Shown here one piece after another: positions 33,468 through 42,640 of a stretch of 64,000 nt of DNA. Made by a program: the position numbers and the translations under genes. This DNA comes from Candidatus Chloroploca sp. Khr17 (GTDB lineage Bacteria > Chloroflexota > Chloroflexia > Chloroflexales > Chloroflexaceae), in the NCBI RefSeq assembly GCF_004138165.1, contig NZ_RYFF01000012.1, positions 62,001 through 126,000 on the forward strand, written 5' to 3'. The notes beneath the pieces were generated by a model. The model had not been told where the DNA came from and did not search any database. It worked only from the letters and a program-made list of their open reading frames with translations. How positions within the stretch are numbered: the stretch's first letter is position 1; every line of letters begins with the position of its first letter.

Positions 33468-33510
33468 CCCAGGATGCGCACAAGACCTGAGGCCTCGTGC
33501 GCATCCTGGG
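33468..33510. repeat. 14-bp perfect hairpin between ilvB and ilvN
   Basis: 33468-33481 pairs perfectly with 33497-33510; the inner part pairs only partly. It lies inside the presumed ilvBN transcript. Confidence 0.65.
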
Positions 33511-33595
33511 CAAGTGGGGCCGTTGGTTCCACACGCCCTGTTCGCCAGCACAACAGCGTAGGGCCACAGGCCCACAAATAAAGGTAGAGGGCACG

Positions 33596-34135
33596 ATGAA
33601 AAAACATACCATTGTCGCGCTTGTCCAGGATCGTCCCGGTGTGCTCACTCGTGTGGCCGGGTTGATCCGCCGTCGCGGCTATAATATCGAGAGTCTCGCC
33701 GTCGGTCATAGCGAACAACCCGAGATCAGCCGCCTCACGCTGGTGATTGAGTCGGATCACGTCGAGCAGGTGGTCAAACAACTCTATCGCTTGATCGAGG
33801 TGATCAAGGTGAGTGACGTCACCGATGATCCCATCGTTGAACGTGAGATGGTGGTGCTCAAATTGCACGCCCCGTCGTCGGTGCGCCACGAGATCGTTTC
33901 GATGTCGGGCGTCTTCGAGGCCAAAATCGTCGATGTTGGGGCCAGTACGATGATTGTTGAGATGACCGGTACGCCGAGCAAGGTCGAGAATTTTATCGAA
34001 GTGGTGCGCGGCTATGGTATCAAAGAGATGATGCGCACCGGGCGCATCGCAATGGTACGCGGCGCACGCGGGCATAACGCCAGCGAGTATGTCGAGAATG
34101 CCAATGGCAGCGGGGTAGTGCCAACCCTCAATTGA
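33596..34135 (+). CDS. ilvN: Acetolactate synthase small (regulatory) subunit
   Basis: A 179-residue two-domain protein: an N-terminal ACT domain (HTIVALVQDRPGVLTRVAGLIRRRGYNIESLAVG) binding Val for feedback control, and the C-terminal ALS_ss domain (REMVVLKLHAPSSVRHEIVSMSGVFEAKIVDVG...VVRGYGIKEMMRTGRIAM). It stimulates and confers feedback on IlvB. Length is as in the IlvH/IlvN long class. ATG 33596 follows AGGTAGAGG; the 33-residue upstream extension overlaps a hairpin and was rejected. Confidence 0.94.
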   Translation: MKKHTIVALVQDRPGVLTRVAGLIRRRGYNIESLAVGHSEQPEISRLTLVIESDHVEQVVKQLYRLIEVIKVSDVTDDPIVEREMVVLKLHAPSSVRHEIVSMSGVFEAKIVDVGASTMIVEMTGTPSKVENFIEVVRGYGIKEMMRTGRIAMVRGARGHNASEYVENANGSGVVPTLN

Positions 34136-34143
34136 GTCGTCAA

Positions 34144-34181
34144 ACATCGGCGGTTGAAGCCAAAACTTCAACCGCCGATGT
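34144..34181. repeat. Perfect 16-bp hairpin between ilvN and ilvC
   Basis: 34144-34159 pairs perfectly with 34166-34181 around a six-base loop. Further small palindromes (gggcattcgccc near 34274, ggcagacctcgtctgcc near 34331) fill the rest of the 236-base gap. Confidence 0.65.
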
Positions 34182-34371
34182 CTCGTTGCGGCACAACGCG
34201 CTGTGCCCGTACCAAAAGACGGCGATCCATCAGAAAAGATCGACGGAGTGCGCGTACCAACACGGGTCTTCAGGGCATTCGCCCTGCAATATGTGAGATG
34301 GGCAGGGCAAGCGCCCTGTACCAGAAGCCTGGCAGACCTCGTCTGCCTCTTATTTGGAGAAGATCAGCATC

Positions 34372-35394
34372 ATGGCGGAGCTCTTTTACGACAAGCAGGC
34401 CGATCTCGAACGTCTGAAAAACAAGCCGATTGCCATTATTGGTTTCGGGAGCCAGGGTCACGCGCATGCCCGTAATTTGACCGATAGCGGGCTTGATGTA
34501 CGGGTTGGCCTCTATCCTGGGTCAAAGAGTTGGAGCAAGGTGGAAGAGGTCGGCCTCAAGCCGATGAGTGTGGCTGATGCCGCCCGCGAAGCCCAGATGA
34601 TTATGATACTCACCCCTGATATCGGGCAGGCCGATATCTATCGTGAGCATATTGCCCCTTCGATGGAGCCTGGCAAAACGCTGATGTTTGCCCACGGTTT
34701 CAATATCCGGTTTGGGCAGATTATCCCCCCGGCTGGCATTGATGTGAGCATGGTCGCCCCCAAAGCCCCCGGCCACCGCGTCCGCGAGGTCTATACCCAG
34801 GGCGGCGGCGTTCCGGCGCTTGTCGCGGTGCAGCAAGATGCAACCGGCGGAGCCATGGCCGATGCCCTCGCGTATGCCAAAGGCCTCGGCTGTACCCGCG
34901 CCGGTGTGCTGACGACAACCTTCGCCGAAGAGACCGAGACTGATCTCTTTGGTGAACAGGTCGTGCTCTGTGGTGGTGTGTCGTCACTCGTCAAGATGGC
35001 CTTCGAGACTCTGGTCGAGTCAGGCTATCAGCCCGAGGTGGCCTATTTCGAGTGTATGCACGAACTCAAGCTAATCGTCGATCTCTTCTATCAGGGTGGC
35101 CTCAACTATATGCGCTACTCGGTCTCAGATACCGCCGAGTGGGGCGACTATACCGCCGGGCCCAGGCTGATTACCGACGAGACCCGCCAGTCGATGCGCC
35201 AGATCCTGGCCGATATCCAGTCGGGGGCCTTTGCCGAAGATTGGATTGATGAGAATGTTCAGGGCCGCCCGCGCTTCAATGCACGCCGCCAGGCCGATAT
35301 TGAACATCCCATCGAGCGCATTGGGCTGGAATTGCGCCGCATGATGCCGTTTGTCAATCCACGTGAAGTCAAACCCGGTACCGGCGGCGCGTAG
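34372..35394 (+). CDS. ilvC: Ketol-acid reductoisomerase
   Basis: A 340-residue class I enzyme converting acetolactate or acetohydroxybutyrate to dihydroxy acids using NAD(P)H and Mg. The Rossmann motif is [17 protein letters not shown], followed by [38 protein letters not shown] with the metal-binding Asp and Glu, and [15 protein letters not shown] 34372 has GGAGAAG at 34356-34362; a TTG six codons upstream is less likely. Located third in the branched-chain cluster. Confidence 0.95.
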   Translation: MAELFYDKQADLERLKNKPIAIIGFGSQGHAHARNLTDSGLDVRVGLYPGSKSWSKVEEVGLKPMSVADAAREAQMIMILTPDIGQADIYREHIAPSMEPGKTLMFAHGFNIRFGQIIPPAGIDVSMVAPKAPGHRVREVYTQGGGVPALVAVQQDATGGAMADALAYAKGLGCTRAGVLTTTFAEETETDLFGEQVVLCGGVSSLVKMAFETLVESGYQPEVAYFECMHELKLIVDLFYQGGLNYMRYSVSDTAEWGDYTAGPRLITDETRQSMRQILADIQSGAFAEDWIDENVQGRPRFNARRQADIEHPIERIGLELRRMMPFVNPREVKPGTGGA

Positions 35395-35408
35395 GCGCGG
35401 CAAGCTAG

Positions 35409-35443
35409 CCTGGGAGTGAGGGCGTCCCGCCCGCGCTCCCAGG
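35409..35443. repeat. Composite hairpin after ilvC
   Basis: Outer cctgggag/ctcccagg (35409-35416 with 35436-35443) and inner gggcg-tcc-cgccc (35420-35432). It lies 14 bases after the ilvC stop. The outer arms are gene-specific and the apex is GC-rich, as in the other hairpins. Confidence 0.6.
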
Positions 35444-35456
35444 AATGTCGGAAAAC

Positions 35457-35594
35457 TTACGTGACAGACTACTCAGTAGTGTGTAACGTAAATTTTCTGG
35501 TGTCGTCAGCCGACCACGAATGGGGCCACGAAGAAACGAATACCGCACCGCAACGCCCATATTCGCTTATTCGCGATCAGTATTCGTGGTCGGC
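35457..35594 (+). repeat. Imperfect and perfect inverted repeats in the leuA leader region
   Basis: An imperfect hairpin at 35457-35491 (ttacgt ... acgtaa around actactcagtagt) is followed by a 13-bp perfect inverted repeat, gccgaccacgaat (35509-35521) with attcgtggtcggc (35582-35594), enclosing a nested cgaata/tattcg pair (35537-35542 with 35560-35565). Could be an RNA control element for leuA or a decayed mobile palindrome. Confidence 0.55.
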
Positions 35595-35656
35595 GGCGCT
35601 GGCAAAAACCTTTTGTTACAGACTAATAAGTACAGATCAAGCTAAAGAGAGGTGAT

Positions 35657-37339
35657 ATGGGAGACAGCCACGTACGAATCTTCGATACGACGCTGCGTGA
35701 TGGCGAGCAGGCCCCCGGTTGTACGATGACGTTGGAGGAGAAGCTCGAAGTTGCCCGCCAGCTTGCGCGGATGAAGGTGGATATTATCGAGGCTGGCTTT
35801 CCCGCCGCTTCGCCAGGCGACTGGGCGGCAGTTCACGAGATCGCCCGTGAGGTTGGTACGGCCGATGGCCCCGTGATTGCGGCCCTCGCCCGTGCGGATC
35901 GCAACGATATCGAGAAAGCCTGGACGGCCATCCAGCCCGCAGTCAAGAAGCGTATCCACACGTTTATGTCTACCTCAGACATTCACCTCGAGCATCAATT
36001 CCGCAAGACTCGCGCCGAGTGTCTTGAGGTGATCCGCGACATGGTTACCTATGCCCGCTCGCTCTGTGAGGATGTCGAGTTCTCGCCAATGGACGCCGGG
36101 CGAAGCGATCCGACCTTTTTGCGTGAGGCCGTGACGGTCGCTGTCCAGTCCGGTGCCACTACCCTCAATATTCCCGATACCGTGGGCTATCTGACGCCCG
36201 ATGAGTATGGCGCGATGATCCGCGATCTCCACGAGAATGTGCCAGGCATCGAGCAGTGTATCCTCTCGACCCATTGCCACGATGATCTCGGGGTTGCCGT
36301 CGCCAATTCGCTCGCCGGGGTACGCAATGGCGCACGCCAGGTGGAGTGTACGATCAATGGCATCGGCGAGCGGGCCGGCAATGCGTCGCTCGAAGAGGTG
36401 GTGATGGCGATCCATACCCGTGGCCAATTTTATGCGGTGCATACCCAGATCAATACCCACGAGATCGCCCGCGCCTCGCGCCTCGTCTCAAGCTTTATCG
36501 GGGTGCCTGTGCCCCCCAATAAGGCGATCGTTGGCGCAAATGCGTTTGCCCACGAGTCGGGTATCCATCAGGATGGCGTGCTCAAGAATCGGCTCACCTA
36601 CGAGATTATGAGCGCCGAAACGGTCGGGCTCGATGGCAATGAACTGGTGCTTGGCAAGCACTCGGGACGCCATGCGTTCCGGAAGCATGTTGAGGCGATG
36701 GGCTACAAGCTGAGCACCGAAGAGTTTCAACAGGTCTTCACGCGCTTTAAGGATCTCTGTGACCGTAAAAAGCGCGTTGATGACCGTGATATCGAGGCGC
36801 TGATTGCCGGTGAGATGCAGCATACGCCCGATATTTATACGCTCGACCATGTCCAGTATGGCTCGGGCAGCGGGATGATCCCGACCGCCACGGTGCGTCT
36901 GATCGGCCCCAATGGTCAGGTGCGCGTTGATAGCGACCAGGGCACTGGCCCCGTTGATGCGATCTACAAAGCGATCAACCGCATTATTCAACGCCCCAAT
37001 GAATTGATGGAATTCTCGATCAACGCGATCACCGAGGGGCTCGATGCCGTCGCCGAAGTGACGGTGCGCATCCGCGAACAGGGCCATGCCGGGCTGAATA
37101 TGGCCGCCAGCACCAGTACCGCCGCGAGCCTCACTGGCCGTCGTGCGGCCCAGCAGATCTTTAGTGGCTATGGGGTGCATACCGATACGATCATGGCCGC
37201 AGCCTATGCGTATATGGCCGCCCTCAATAAGATGCTTGCCGCACGCCAGGAACGCATCAAGGCCGAAGCCGTCGCGTACGCCGCTGGCTATAGCACCGAC
37301 TCTGATGCTGGTCTGCCGGTCGATCTCTTTGGGGGATGA
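35657..37339 (+). CDS. leuA: 2-isopropylmalate synthase
   Basis: A 560-residue enzyme of the DRE-TIM metallolyase family that joins acetyl-CoA and 2-ketoisovalerate, the committed step of leucine synthesis. Motifs: [31 protein letters not shown] (HxH metal ligands), [14 protein letters not shown] and [15 protein letters not shown]. The C-terminal LeuA allosteric domain for leucine feedback is present ([18 protein letters not shown]). The start follows AGAGAGG. It is somewhat longer than the usual 510-520 residues of this form because of its C-terminal extension. Confidence 0.93.
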   Translation: MGDSHVRIFDTTLRDGEQAPGCTMTLEEKLEVARQLARMKVDIIEAGFPAASPGDWAAVHEIAREVGTADGPVIAALARADRNDIEKAWTAIQPAVKKRIHTFMSTSDIHLEHQFRKTRAECLEVIRDMVTYARSLCEDVEFSPMDAGRSDPTFLREAVTVAVQSGATTLNIPDTVGYLTPDEYGAMIRDLHENVPGIEQCILSTHCHDDLGVAVANSLAGVRNGARQVECTINGIGERAGNASLEEVVMAIHTRGQFYAVHTQINTHEIARASRLVSSFIGVPVPPNKAIVGANAFAHESGIHQDGVLKNRLTYEIMSAETVGLDGNELVLGKHSGRHAFRKHVEAMGYKLSTEEFQQVFTRFKDLCDRKKRVDDRDIEALIAGEMQHTPDIYTLDHVQYGSGSGMIPTATVRLIGPNGQVRVDSDQGTGPVDAIYKAINRIIQRPNELMEFSINAITEGLDAVAEVTVRIREQGHAGLNMAASTSTAASLTGRRAAQQIFSGYGVHTDTIMAAAYAYMAALNKMLAARQERIKAEAVAYAAGYSTDSDAGLPVDLFGG

Positions 37340-37345
37340 TGCTGT

Positions 37346-37388
37346 TTCAGACCAATACGGCCAGCGAGGCTGGCCGTATTGGTCTGAA
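37346..37388. repeat. Perfect 20-bp hairpin, gccagc-gag-gctggc apex
   Basis: 37346-37365 pairs perfectly with 37369-37388 around GAG. It fills most of the 64-base leuA-pheA gap. There is no T tract, so read-through is plausible. Confidence 0.7.
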
Positions 37389-37403
37389 GAAGCGAAATAA
37401 CCT

Positions 37404-38237
37404 ATGAATTTGATTGCTTACCTTGGCCCACCGGGCACCTTCTCGGAAGAGGCCGCGCTCGCGTATGCAGCCACCCGGCCTGAATTGGGCTTGCTGTCGC
37501 TGACCAGTATCCCCGCCGTCGTTACGGCGATTGAGACCGGGGCCGCCCTGGTTGGTGTGCTGCCTATCGAGAATCTGCTCGAAGGGAGTGTCACCTATAC
37601 CCTCGATCTCTTGATCCACGAGACGAGTTTACAGATCGTGGGTGAGATCGTTATTCCGATCCGTCAATATCTCGTTGCCCGCCCTGGGATGAGTCTCGAC
37701 GAGATCGAGGTGCTCTATGCCCATCCCCAGAGTCTTGGGCAGTGTCGGCGTTTTGTCGAGCGCTGTTTGCCAGGGGTTGCGACAGTGGCGTCACTGTCGA
37801 ATAGTGCCGCTCCCGCCGAGGCCGTTGCCGATAAACGCAAGGCCGCAGCCATTAGTACCCTGAGGGCCGCAGAGTTGACTGGTACGCACATCCTTGCCCG
37901 CGATATTGCCGATAACCTCGGCAATGTCACGCGCTTTATTGTCCTGGCAACCGCCGATGCGCCTCCAACCGGTGACGATAAGACGAGTTTCTGCTTTGGC
38001 TTTACGGAAGATCGTGCCGGAACACTGGCCGGTGCGCTGCTCGAGCTCGCCGAAGCGAACATCAATATGACCAAGCTCGAGTCACGTCCGTCCAAGGCCG
38101 TCCTTGGGCAGTATATCTTTCTGGTTGATGTCAATGGGCATCGCGAAGACGCCCACGTGAAACGGACCCTTGAACGCATTAGTGCCAAAACCGGTATGAT
38201 CAAGGTGTTTGGTAGTTACCCGCGCTGGAAGGCGTAA
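37404..38237 (+). CDS. pheA: Prephenate dehydratase
   Basis: A 277-residue protein of the stand-alone PDT class, converting prephenate to phenylpyruvate for phenylalanine synthesis. It shows the N-terminal YLGPPGTFSEEAALAY, VLPIENLLEGSVTYTLDLL (usually PIENS), GNVTRFIVLA with the conserved Thr-Arg-Phe, and a C-terminal ACT domain with ESRPSKAVLGQYIFLVD for Phe feedback. There is no fused chorismate mutase. Its place inside a branched-chain amino acid gene set, 64 bases after leuA and 37 bases before cimA, is unusual. Confidence 0.93.
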   Translation: MNLIAYLGPPGTFSEEAALAYAATRPELGLLSLTSIPAVVTAIETGAALVGVLPIENLLEGSVTYTLDLLIHETSLQIVGEIVIPIRQYLVARPGMSLDEIEVLYAHPQSLGQCRRFVERCLPGVATVASLSNSAAPAEAVADKRKAAAISTLRAAELTGTHILARDIADNLGNVTRFIVLATADAPPTGDDKTSFCFGFTEDRAGTLAGALLELAEANINMTKLESRPSKAVLGQYIFLVDVNGHREDAHVKRTLERISAKTGMIKVFGSYPRWKA

Positions 38238-38274
38238 GCGCTCCCCTGGCCCAACCGAGATTGGAGGCAAAGCC

Positions 38275-39867
38275 ATGCAGATCATGCTCTATGATACGAC
38301 GCTTCGTGATGGGACACAACGCGAAGGTATGTCGCTTTCATGCGAAGATAAGCTCAAAATCGCCCGCATTCTTGATGATCTTGGCATTCATTATATTGAA
38401 GGTGGCTGGCCTGGCTCGAATCCAAAAGATGCCGAGTTTTTTCAGCGGGTGAAAAGCCTCGGTCTGACCCATGCACGCGTGGCCGCTTTCGGTGCAACTC
38501 GGCACGCTGGCAATCGCTGCGAAGATGATGCGAATGTGCGTGCCCTCGTTGCAGCCGAGACACCGGTCGTGACGCTGGTTGGCAAGAGTTCGATCCTCCA
38601 CGTGGAACAGGTGCTCGAGACGACCCGTGAAGAGAATCTGGCGATGATTGCTGATACGGTCGCCTATTTCAAGCAGCGCGACAAAGAAGTTGTGTATGAT
38701 GCCGAACACTTTTTTGATGGCTACAAGCTTGATCCCAACTATACGTTGGCAACCCTTGCCGCTGCTGCCCGCGCCGGAGCCAATTGCCTGGTGCTCTGCG
38801 ATACCAATGGCGGGGCGCTGCCGCACGAGGTCGCCGCGATCACGCGAGCGGTGCGCGCCTCTTTCCATGCTCAGGGCTTGCCCGAACCTGACCTCGGGAT
38901 CCATACGCACAATGATGGGGCCCTGGCCGTCGCGAATGCGCTCGCCGCTGTGCAAGAGGGGGTTCGTCAAGTGCAAGGGACGATCAACGGCTATGGCGAG
39001 CGCTGCGGCAATATGGATCTGATCCCTGTGATCGCGAATTTGCAACTGAAACTTGGGTATGCGTGCGTCAACCCGGCGCAACTGCAAAAACTCAGCGACG
39101 TTGCGCATAGCGTTGCCGCGATCGCCAATCTCAACCCCGATCCCCACGCAGCCTACGTGGGCCGCAGTGCCTTTGCCCACAAGGGCGGCATTCACGTCGC
39201 CGCCATCGAAAAGGTTGCGTCAAGCTATCAGCACATTGATCCCACCCTGGTCGGCAATACCAAACGGGTGGTGGTGAGCGAACTCGCGGGTCGCGGCAAC
39301 ATCCGCGTACGCGCCGAGGAACTGGGCCTGACCCTGCAAGGCGTCGAAGGCAATGTGGTTCAGCGCATCAAAGAGCTCGAACACCGCGGGTTTCAGTTTG
39401 AAGCCGCTGAAGGCAGTTTCGAGATGCTGATCCGGCGTAGCGCGGTTGATTATGCGCCTCCCTTTGACCTGCTCGACTTTACGGTTATTGTGGAAAAACG
39501 GGGCAACCACCAGATTACCTCGCAGGCGACGGTCAAGGTGCGCGTTGGCGATCAGGTGATGCACACCGCTGCCGAAGGCGACGGGCCAGTCAATGCACTC
39601 GACGGAGCCATCCGCAAAGCGCTGTTGCCCCACTATCCCGAACTTGCCGAGGTGCGCCTAGTTGACTACAAAGTACGCATTATTGACGAGCATCGCGGCA
39701 CCGCTGCAACGCCCCGCGTGCTGATCGAGAGTGCCAGCGGCGACGAACGCTGGTCTACCATCGGGGCCTCGCACAATATCATTGAAGCAAGCTATCAGGC
39801 CCTGTGGGACAGTCTCGAATTACCGTTGCTGAGGTCACGCGAGCGCCAGAACAGAGAGTCTTCATAA
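38275..39867 (+). CDS. cimA: (R)-citramalate synthase
   Basis: A 530-residue DRE-TIM metallolyase of the CimA class, which condenses acetyl-CoA and pyruvate to citramalate, giving 2-oxobutyrate for isoleucine without threonine. Family motifs: LYDTTLRDGTQREGMSLS, YIEGGWPGSNPKDAEFF (typical of CimA), CEDDANVRALV, HTHNDGALAVANALAA-like metal site, NGYGERCGNMDL, FAHKGGIHVAA and a C-terminal LeuA_dimer domain. ATG 38275 follows TTGGAGG; a longer frame overlaps pheA and was rejected. Citramalate is processed by LeuCD, encoded downstream. Confidence 0.93.
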   Translation: MQIMLYDTTLRDGTQREGMSLSCEDKLKIARILDDLGIHYIEGGWPGSNPKDAEFFQRVKSLGLTHARVAAFGATRHAGNRCEDDANVRALVAAETPVVTLVGKSSILHVEQVLETTREENLAMIADTVAYFKQRDKEVVYDAEHFFDGYKLDPNYTLATLAAAARAGANCLVLCDTNGGALPHEVAAITRAVRASFHAQGLPEPDLGIHTHNDGALAVANALAAVQEGVRQVQGTINGYGERCGNMDLIPVIANLQLKLGYACVNPAQLQKLSDVAHSVAAIANLNPDPHAAYVGRSAFAHKGGIHVAAIEKVASSYQHIDPTLVGNTKRVVVSELAGRGNIRVRAEELGLTLQGVEGNVVQRIKELEHRGFQFEAAEGSFEMLIRRSAVDYAPPFDLLDFTVIVEKRGNHQITSQATVKVRVGDQVMHTAAEGDGPVNALDGAIRKALLPHYPELAEVRLVDYKVRIIDEHRGTAATPRVLIESASGDERWSTIGASHNIIEASYQALWDSLELPLLRSRERQNRESS

Positions 39868-39999
39868 GGTATGTTTCAAACGAGCTTGACAGTTCGCAGT
39901 GAAGGTAGCACCGGCTTCCAGCCGGTGGGTCTTCCTGACCGGCTGGAAGCCGGTGCTACCAAACGGTCAAGCTGGAAGGCCCGATTCTGAAACATGCCT
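39867..39999. repeat. 133-bp nested palindrome
   Basis: Three nested arm pairs: 39867-39878 with 39988-39999 (12 bp, one mismatch); 39883-39890 with 39966-39973 (8 bp); and a perfect 23-bp pair, 39904-39926 with 39938-39960, around an 11-base loop. It fills the cimA-leuC gap and begins at the last base of the cimA stop codon. It is symmetric like a miniature mobile element, but no target duplication was seen. Confidence 0.75.
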
Positions 40000-40055
40000 A
40001 AGTCACAGAACGTGCCCGTTTTCGACGCAGCGGTAACTACCTAGAAAGCAAATCA

Positions 40056-41480
40056 ATGCCAAAGACCCTCTTTGACCATGTATGGGATGCCCATATTGTT
40101 CGCCCTGAGACACCGGACACACCAGCGGTGCTCTATATTGATCTCCACCTAATCCACGAGGTCACCTCGCCCCAGGCCTTTACCGAGTTGCGCCAACGCG
40201 GGTTACGTGTGCGTCGGCCTGATCGCACCCTGGCAACCATGGATCACAGCACGCCAACCACGCCCCGCAATGCCCTGGGCATCATCCCGGTGATCGATCC
40301 CCAGGCGATTGCCCAACTTGATCAGTTGCGTAAAAATTGTGCCGACTTTGGCATTCCGCTCTTCGAGCTAGGCAGCGCCAACCAGGGCATTGTCCACGTG
40401 ATTGGTCCCGAGCAGGGTCTGACCCAACCTGGCATGACGATTGTCTGTGGCGATAGCCACACCAGCACCCACGGCGCTTTTGGGGCGCTCGCGTTTGGCA
40501 TCGGTACGTCAGAGGTAGGCCATGTGCTCGCAAGCCAGTGTCTGCTCCAGTCGCGGCCCAAAACCTGTGCCGTCCGGATTGAGGGGCAGTTGCATCCCGG
40601 GGTGACGGCCAAGGATATTATTCTCGCCCTGATTGCCAAATATGGGGTAGGCGGCGGCACCGGCCACGTCTTTGAATATATGGGCGAAGCGATGCGCGCG
40701 CTTTCGATGGAAGAGCGGATGACGATCTGCAACATGAGCATCGAAGGTGGCGCACGCGCCGGCATGGTGGCCCCCGACGAGACAACGTTTGCGTATATCG
40801 CCGGGCGCCCGTATGCGCCCAAAGGCGCTGACTTCGACGCCGCCGTGGCCCGCTGGCGCACGTTGCCAAGCGACCCCGAGGCCGTCTTTGACAAAGAGAT
40901 GTTCCTCGATGCCACGAGTCTTGCCCCGATGATCACCTATGGCACCAACCCCGGGATGGGCATCCCGATTGATGCACCGGTGCCCACCCCCGAGCAGATG
41001 CCCGATGCCGGTAGCCGCCAGGAACTCGACGCGGCCTTGAGTTATATGAAGCTTGAGCCTGGCAAGCCCCTGCTCGGCCACCCGATTGATGTGGTCTTCA
41101 TTGGCTCGTGTACCAACTCGCGGATCAACGATTTGCGCCAGGTCGCCCACCATCTGCGCGGGCGCAAAGTTGCCGACGGGATCCGCGTGATGGTCGTTCC
41201 AGGCAGCCAGCAGGTCAAACGCCAAGCTGAAGAAGAGGGTCTCGATACGATCTTCAAAGCGGCAGGGGCCGAATGGCGCGAAGCCGGCTGCTCAGCATGC
41301 CTCGGCATGAATGCCGACCAGGTGCCCCCAGGCAAATACGCCGTCTCGACGAGCAATCGCAACTTTGTCGGGCGGCAAGGGCCAGGCGCGCGCACCCTCC
41401 TTGCCAGCCCGCTCACCGCCGTCGCTTCAGCCCTGACCGGGGTTGTCACCGACCCACGCACGCTGCTTGACCAGGAATAA
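40056..41480 (+). CDS. leuC: 3-isopropylmalate dehydratase large subunit
   Basis: A 474-residue aconitase-family protein that with LeuD isomerises 2- to 3-isopropylmalate and also citramalate to methylmalate. The [4Fe-4S] cysteines lie in [14 protein letters not shown] and [10 protein letters not shown]; other motifs are [25 protein letters not shown] and [15 protein letters not shown]. This is the bacterial LeuC class of normal length. The start has only AGAAAG upstream. LeuD is encoded 275 bases downstream. Confidence 0.95.
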   Translation: MPKTLFDHVWDAHIVRPETPDTPAVLYIDLHLIHEVTSPQAFTELRQRGLRVRRPDRTLATMDHSTPTTPRNALGIIPVIDPQAIAQLDQLRKNCADFGIPLFELGSANQGIVHVIGPEQGLTQPGMTIVCGDSHTSTHGAFGALAFGIGTSEVGHVLASQCLLQSRPKTCAVRIEGQLHPGVTAKDIILALIAKYGVGGGTGHVFEYMGEAMRALSMEERMTICNMSIEGGARAGMVAPDETTFAYIAGRPYAPKGADFDAAVARWRTLPSDPEAVFDKEMFLDATSLAPMITYGTNPGMGIPIDAPVPTPEQMPDAGSRQELDAALSYMKLEPGKPLLGHPIDVVFIGSCTNSRINDLRQVAHHLRGRKVADGIRVMVVPGSQQVKRQAEEEGLDTIFKAAGAEWREAGCSACLGMNADQVPPGKYAVSTSNRNFVGRQGPGARTLLASPLTAVASALTGVVTDPRTLLDQE

Positions 41481-41503
41481 GGCCTACGGCCCACACAAAT
41501 CGC

Positions 41504-41667
41504 TGGGATGCTGTTCATCTGTTGCCAGCTTCGCTGGCAACAGATGAACAGCATCCCAACAGATGGAAGGGCGACAGCCCTAATGTTCGTGTACATAGGG
41601 CCTGCGGCCCCCAAACACCTCGCATGCTGGCGCAAACGGCCAGTTTCGCTGGCCGTTTGCGCCAGCA
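41504..41667. repeat. Two long hairpins plus flanking repeat modules
   Basis: First hairpin: 41504-41529 pairs perfectly with 41533-41558 (26 bp) around TTC, apex gccagc-ttc-gctggc. Second: 41625-41643 pairs with 41649-41667 (19 bp) around TTTCG. Short palindromic modules (gggcgacagccc, gggcctgcggccc) flank the second, and variants of them recur at 41686-41740 and at 61752-61880. Confidence 0.75.
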
Positions 41668-41755
41668 GACAAACGGGTTTGTAGGGCGGCAGCCCTAACA
41701 TTCATGCGCATGGGACCTGTGGTCCCATGCGCCAAGAAAGCGAGACTACACCTCA

Positions 41756-42364
41756 ATGGAACCGATCACAACCTTTGCCGGCAAGGCGGTTGCCTTGCCG
41801 ATTGATAATGTCGATACCGATCAGGTCATCCCAGCCAAATATTTGAAGGTAACTGACAAGAGTGGGCTGGCCGAAGGGCTCTTTACGGTCTGGCGCTATC
41901 TGCCAGATGGCACGCCCAACCCCGATTTTGCCCTGAATCGCCCCGAGGCAGCAGGCGCAACTGTGCTTGTCGCCGGGCGCAATTTTGGCTGTGGGAGCTC
42001 GCGCGAGCATGCACCGTGGGCACTGGCGGGCTACGGCTTCAAGGCGATTATCTCACCCTATTTTGCCGACATCTTTCGTGGCAATGCCTTGAAAATTGGC
42101 CTGTTGCCAGTGACCGTTGATGAAGAGACCTACCACGAACTCTTGAGTCATATCGAAGAAGACCCCGAAACCTCGGTGACCATTGACCTCGCGGCCCAGC
42201 AGGTCATCTTGCCAGGGGGGCGCGCCGTCTCCTTCCCCATCGACAACTTTGCCCGTCATTGTCTGCTCAACGGGATCGATCAACTCGGCTTCCTGATGCA
42301 ACAGGACGAGGACATCTGCAGTTACGAAGCTGCGAGCCCGATCACCCTGAATACCCACCTATGA
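41756..42364 (+). CDS. leuD: 3-isopropylmalate dehydratase small subunit
   Basis: A 202-residue aconitase swivel domain protein, partner of LeuC. Visible motifs are NVDTDQVIPAKYLK near the N terminus, GRNFGCGSSREHAPWAL (substrate-binding Ser/Arg loop) and FADIFRGNALKIGLLPV. Length is typical of the proteobacterial-type LeuD (about 200) rather than the short archaeal type. No strong ribosome site is seen before ATG 41756. No leuB or ilvD occurs in the window, so the pathway needs genes elsewhere. Confidence 0.95.
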   Translation: MEPITTFAGKAVALPIDNVDTDQVIPAKYLKVTDKSGLAEGLFTVWRYLPDGTPNPDFALNRPEAAGATVLVAGRNFGCGSSREHAPWALAGYGFKAIISPYFADIFRGNALKIGLLPVTVDEETYHELLSHIEEDPETSVTIDLAAQQVILPGGRAVSFPIDNFARHCLLNGIDQLGFLMQQDEDICSYEAASPITLNTHL

Positions 42365-42426
42365 CTTGATGGCGATTGCATCTTCTTGCCGTGGCCGTCA
42401 ACGGCTCGGCTCCTGGGGAGTGAAGG

Positions 42427-42474
42427 CCACCTGCGTGGCCTGATCGAGCCGGCGAAGGCCGGCTTCACCCATCA
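42427..42474. repeat. Cluster of short GC-rich palindromes
   Basis: In the 276-base gap after leuD: aggccac-ctgc-gtggcct and gccggc-gaag-gccggc lie side by side. Possibly a terminator region for the branched-chain cluster, without a T tract. Confidence 0.4.
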
Positions 42475-42582
42475 TAGCCGAGGCGTTTACGCCGACGGGA
42501 GGGGCGGATGTGGGCCATCCGCAGGCCTGGTAGCACGCACCAACGCAAGATGCAATCGCCCTGGCTGCGCAGCAAAAACCCA

Positions 42583-42611
42583 TTGCCAACATGGACGCAA
42601 TGTGTTATAAG
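42583..42611 (+). promoter_or_regulatory. Promoter TTGCCA-N17-TATAAG, extended -10
   Basis: TTGCCA (42583-42588), a 17-base spacer ending in TGT, and TATAAG (42606-42611), about 30 bases before the CPBP protease start. Confidence 0.55.
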
Positions 42612-42640
42612 GGAATCAAACCTTCTACGGAGCAGCATCC

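Noticed and set aside
34203-34475. 90-residue open frame upstream of ilvC
   Set aside because: It overlaps the start of ilvC in another frame and consists of translated short palindromes.
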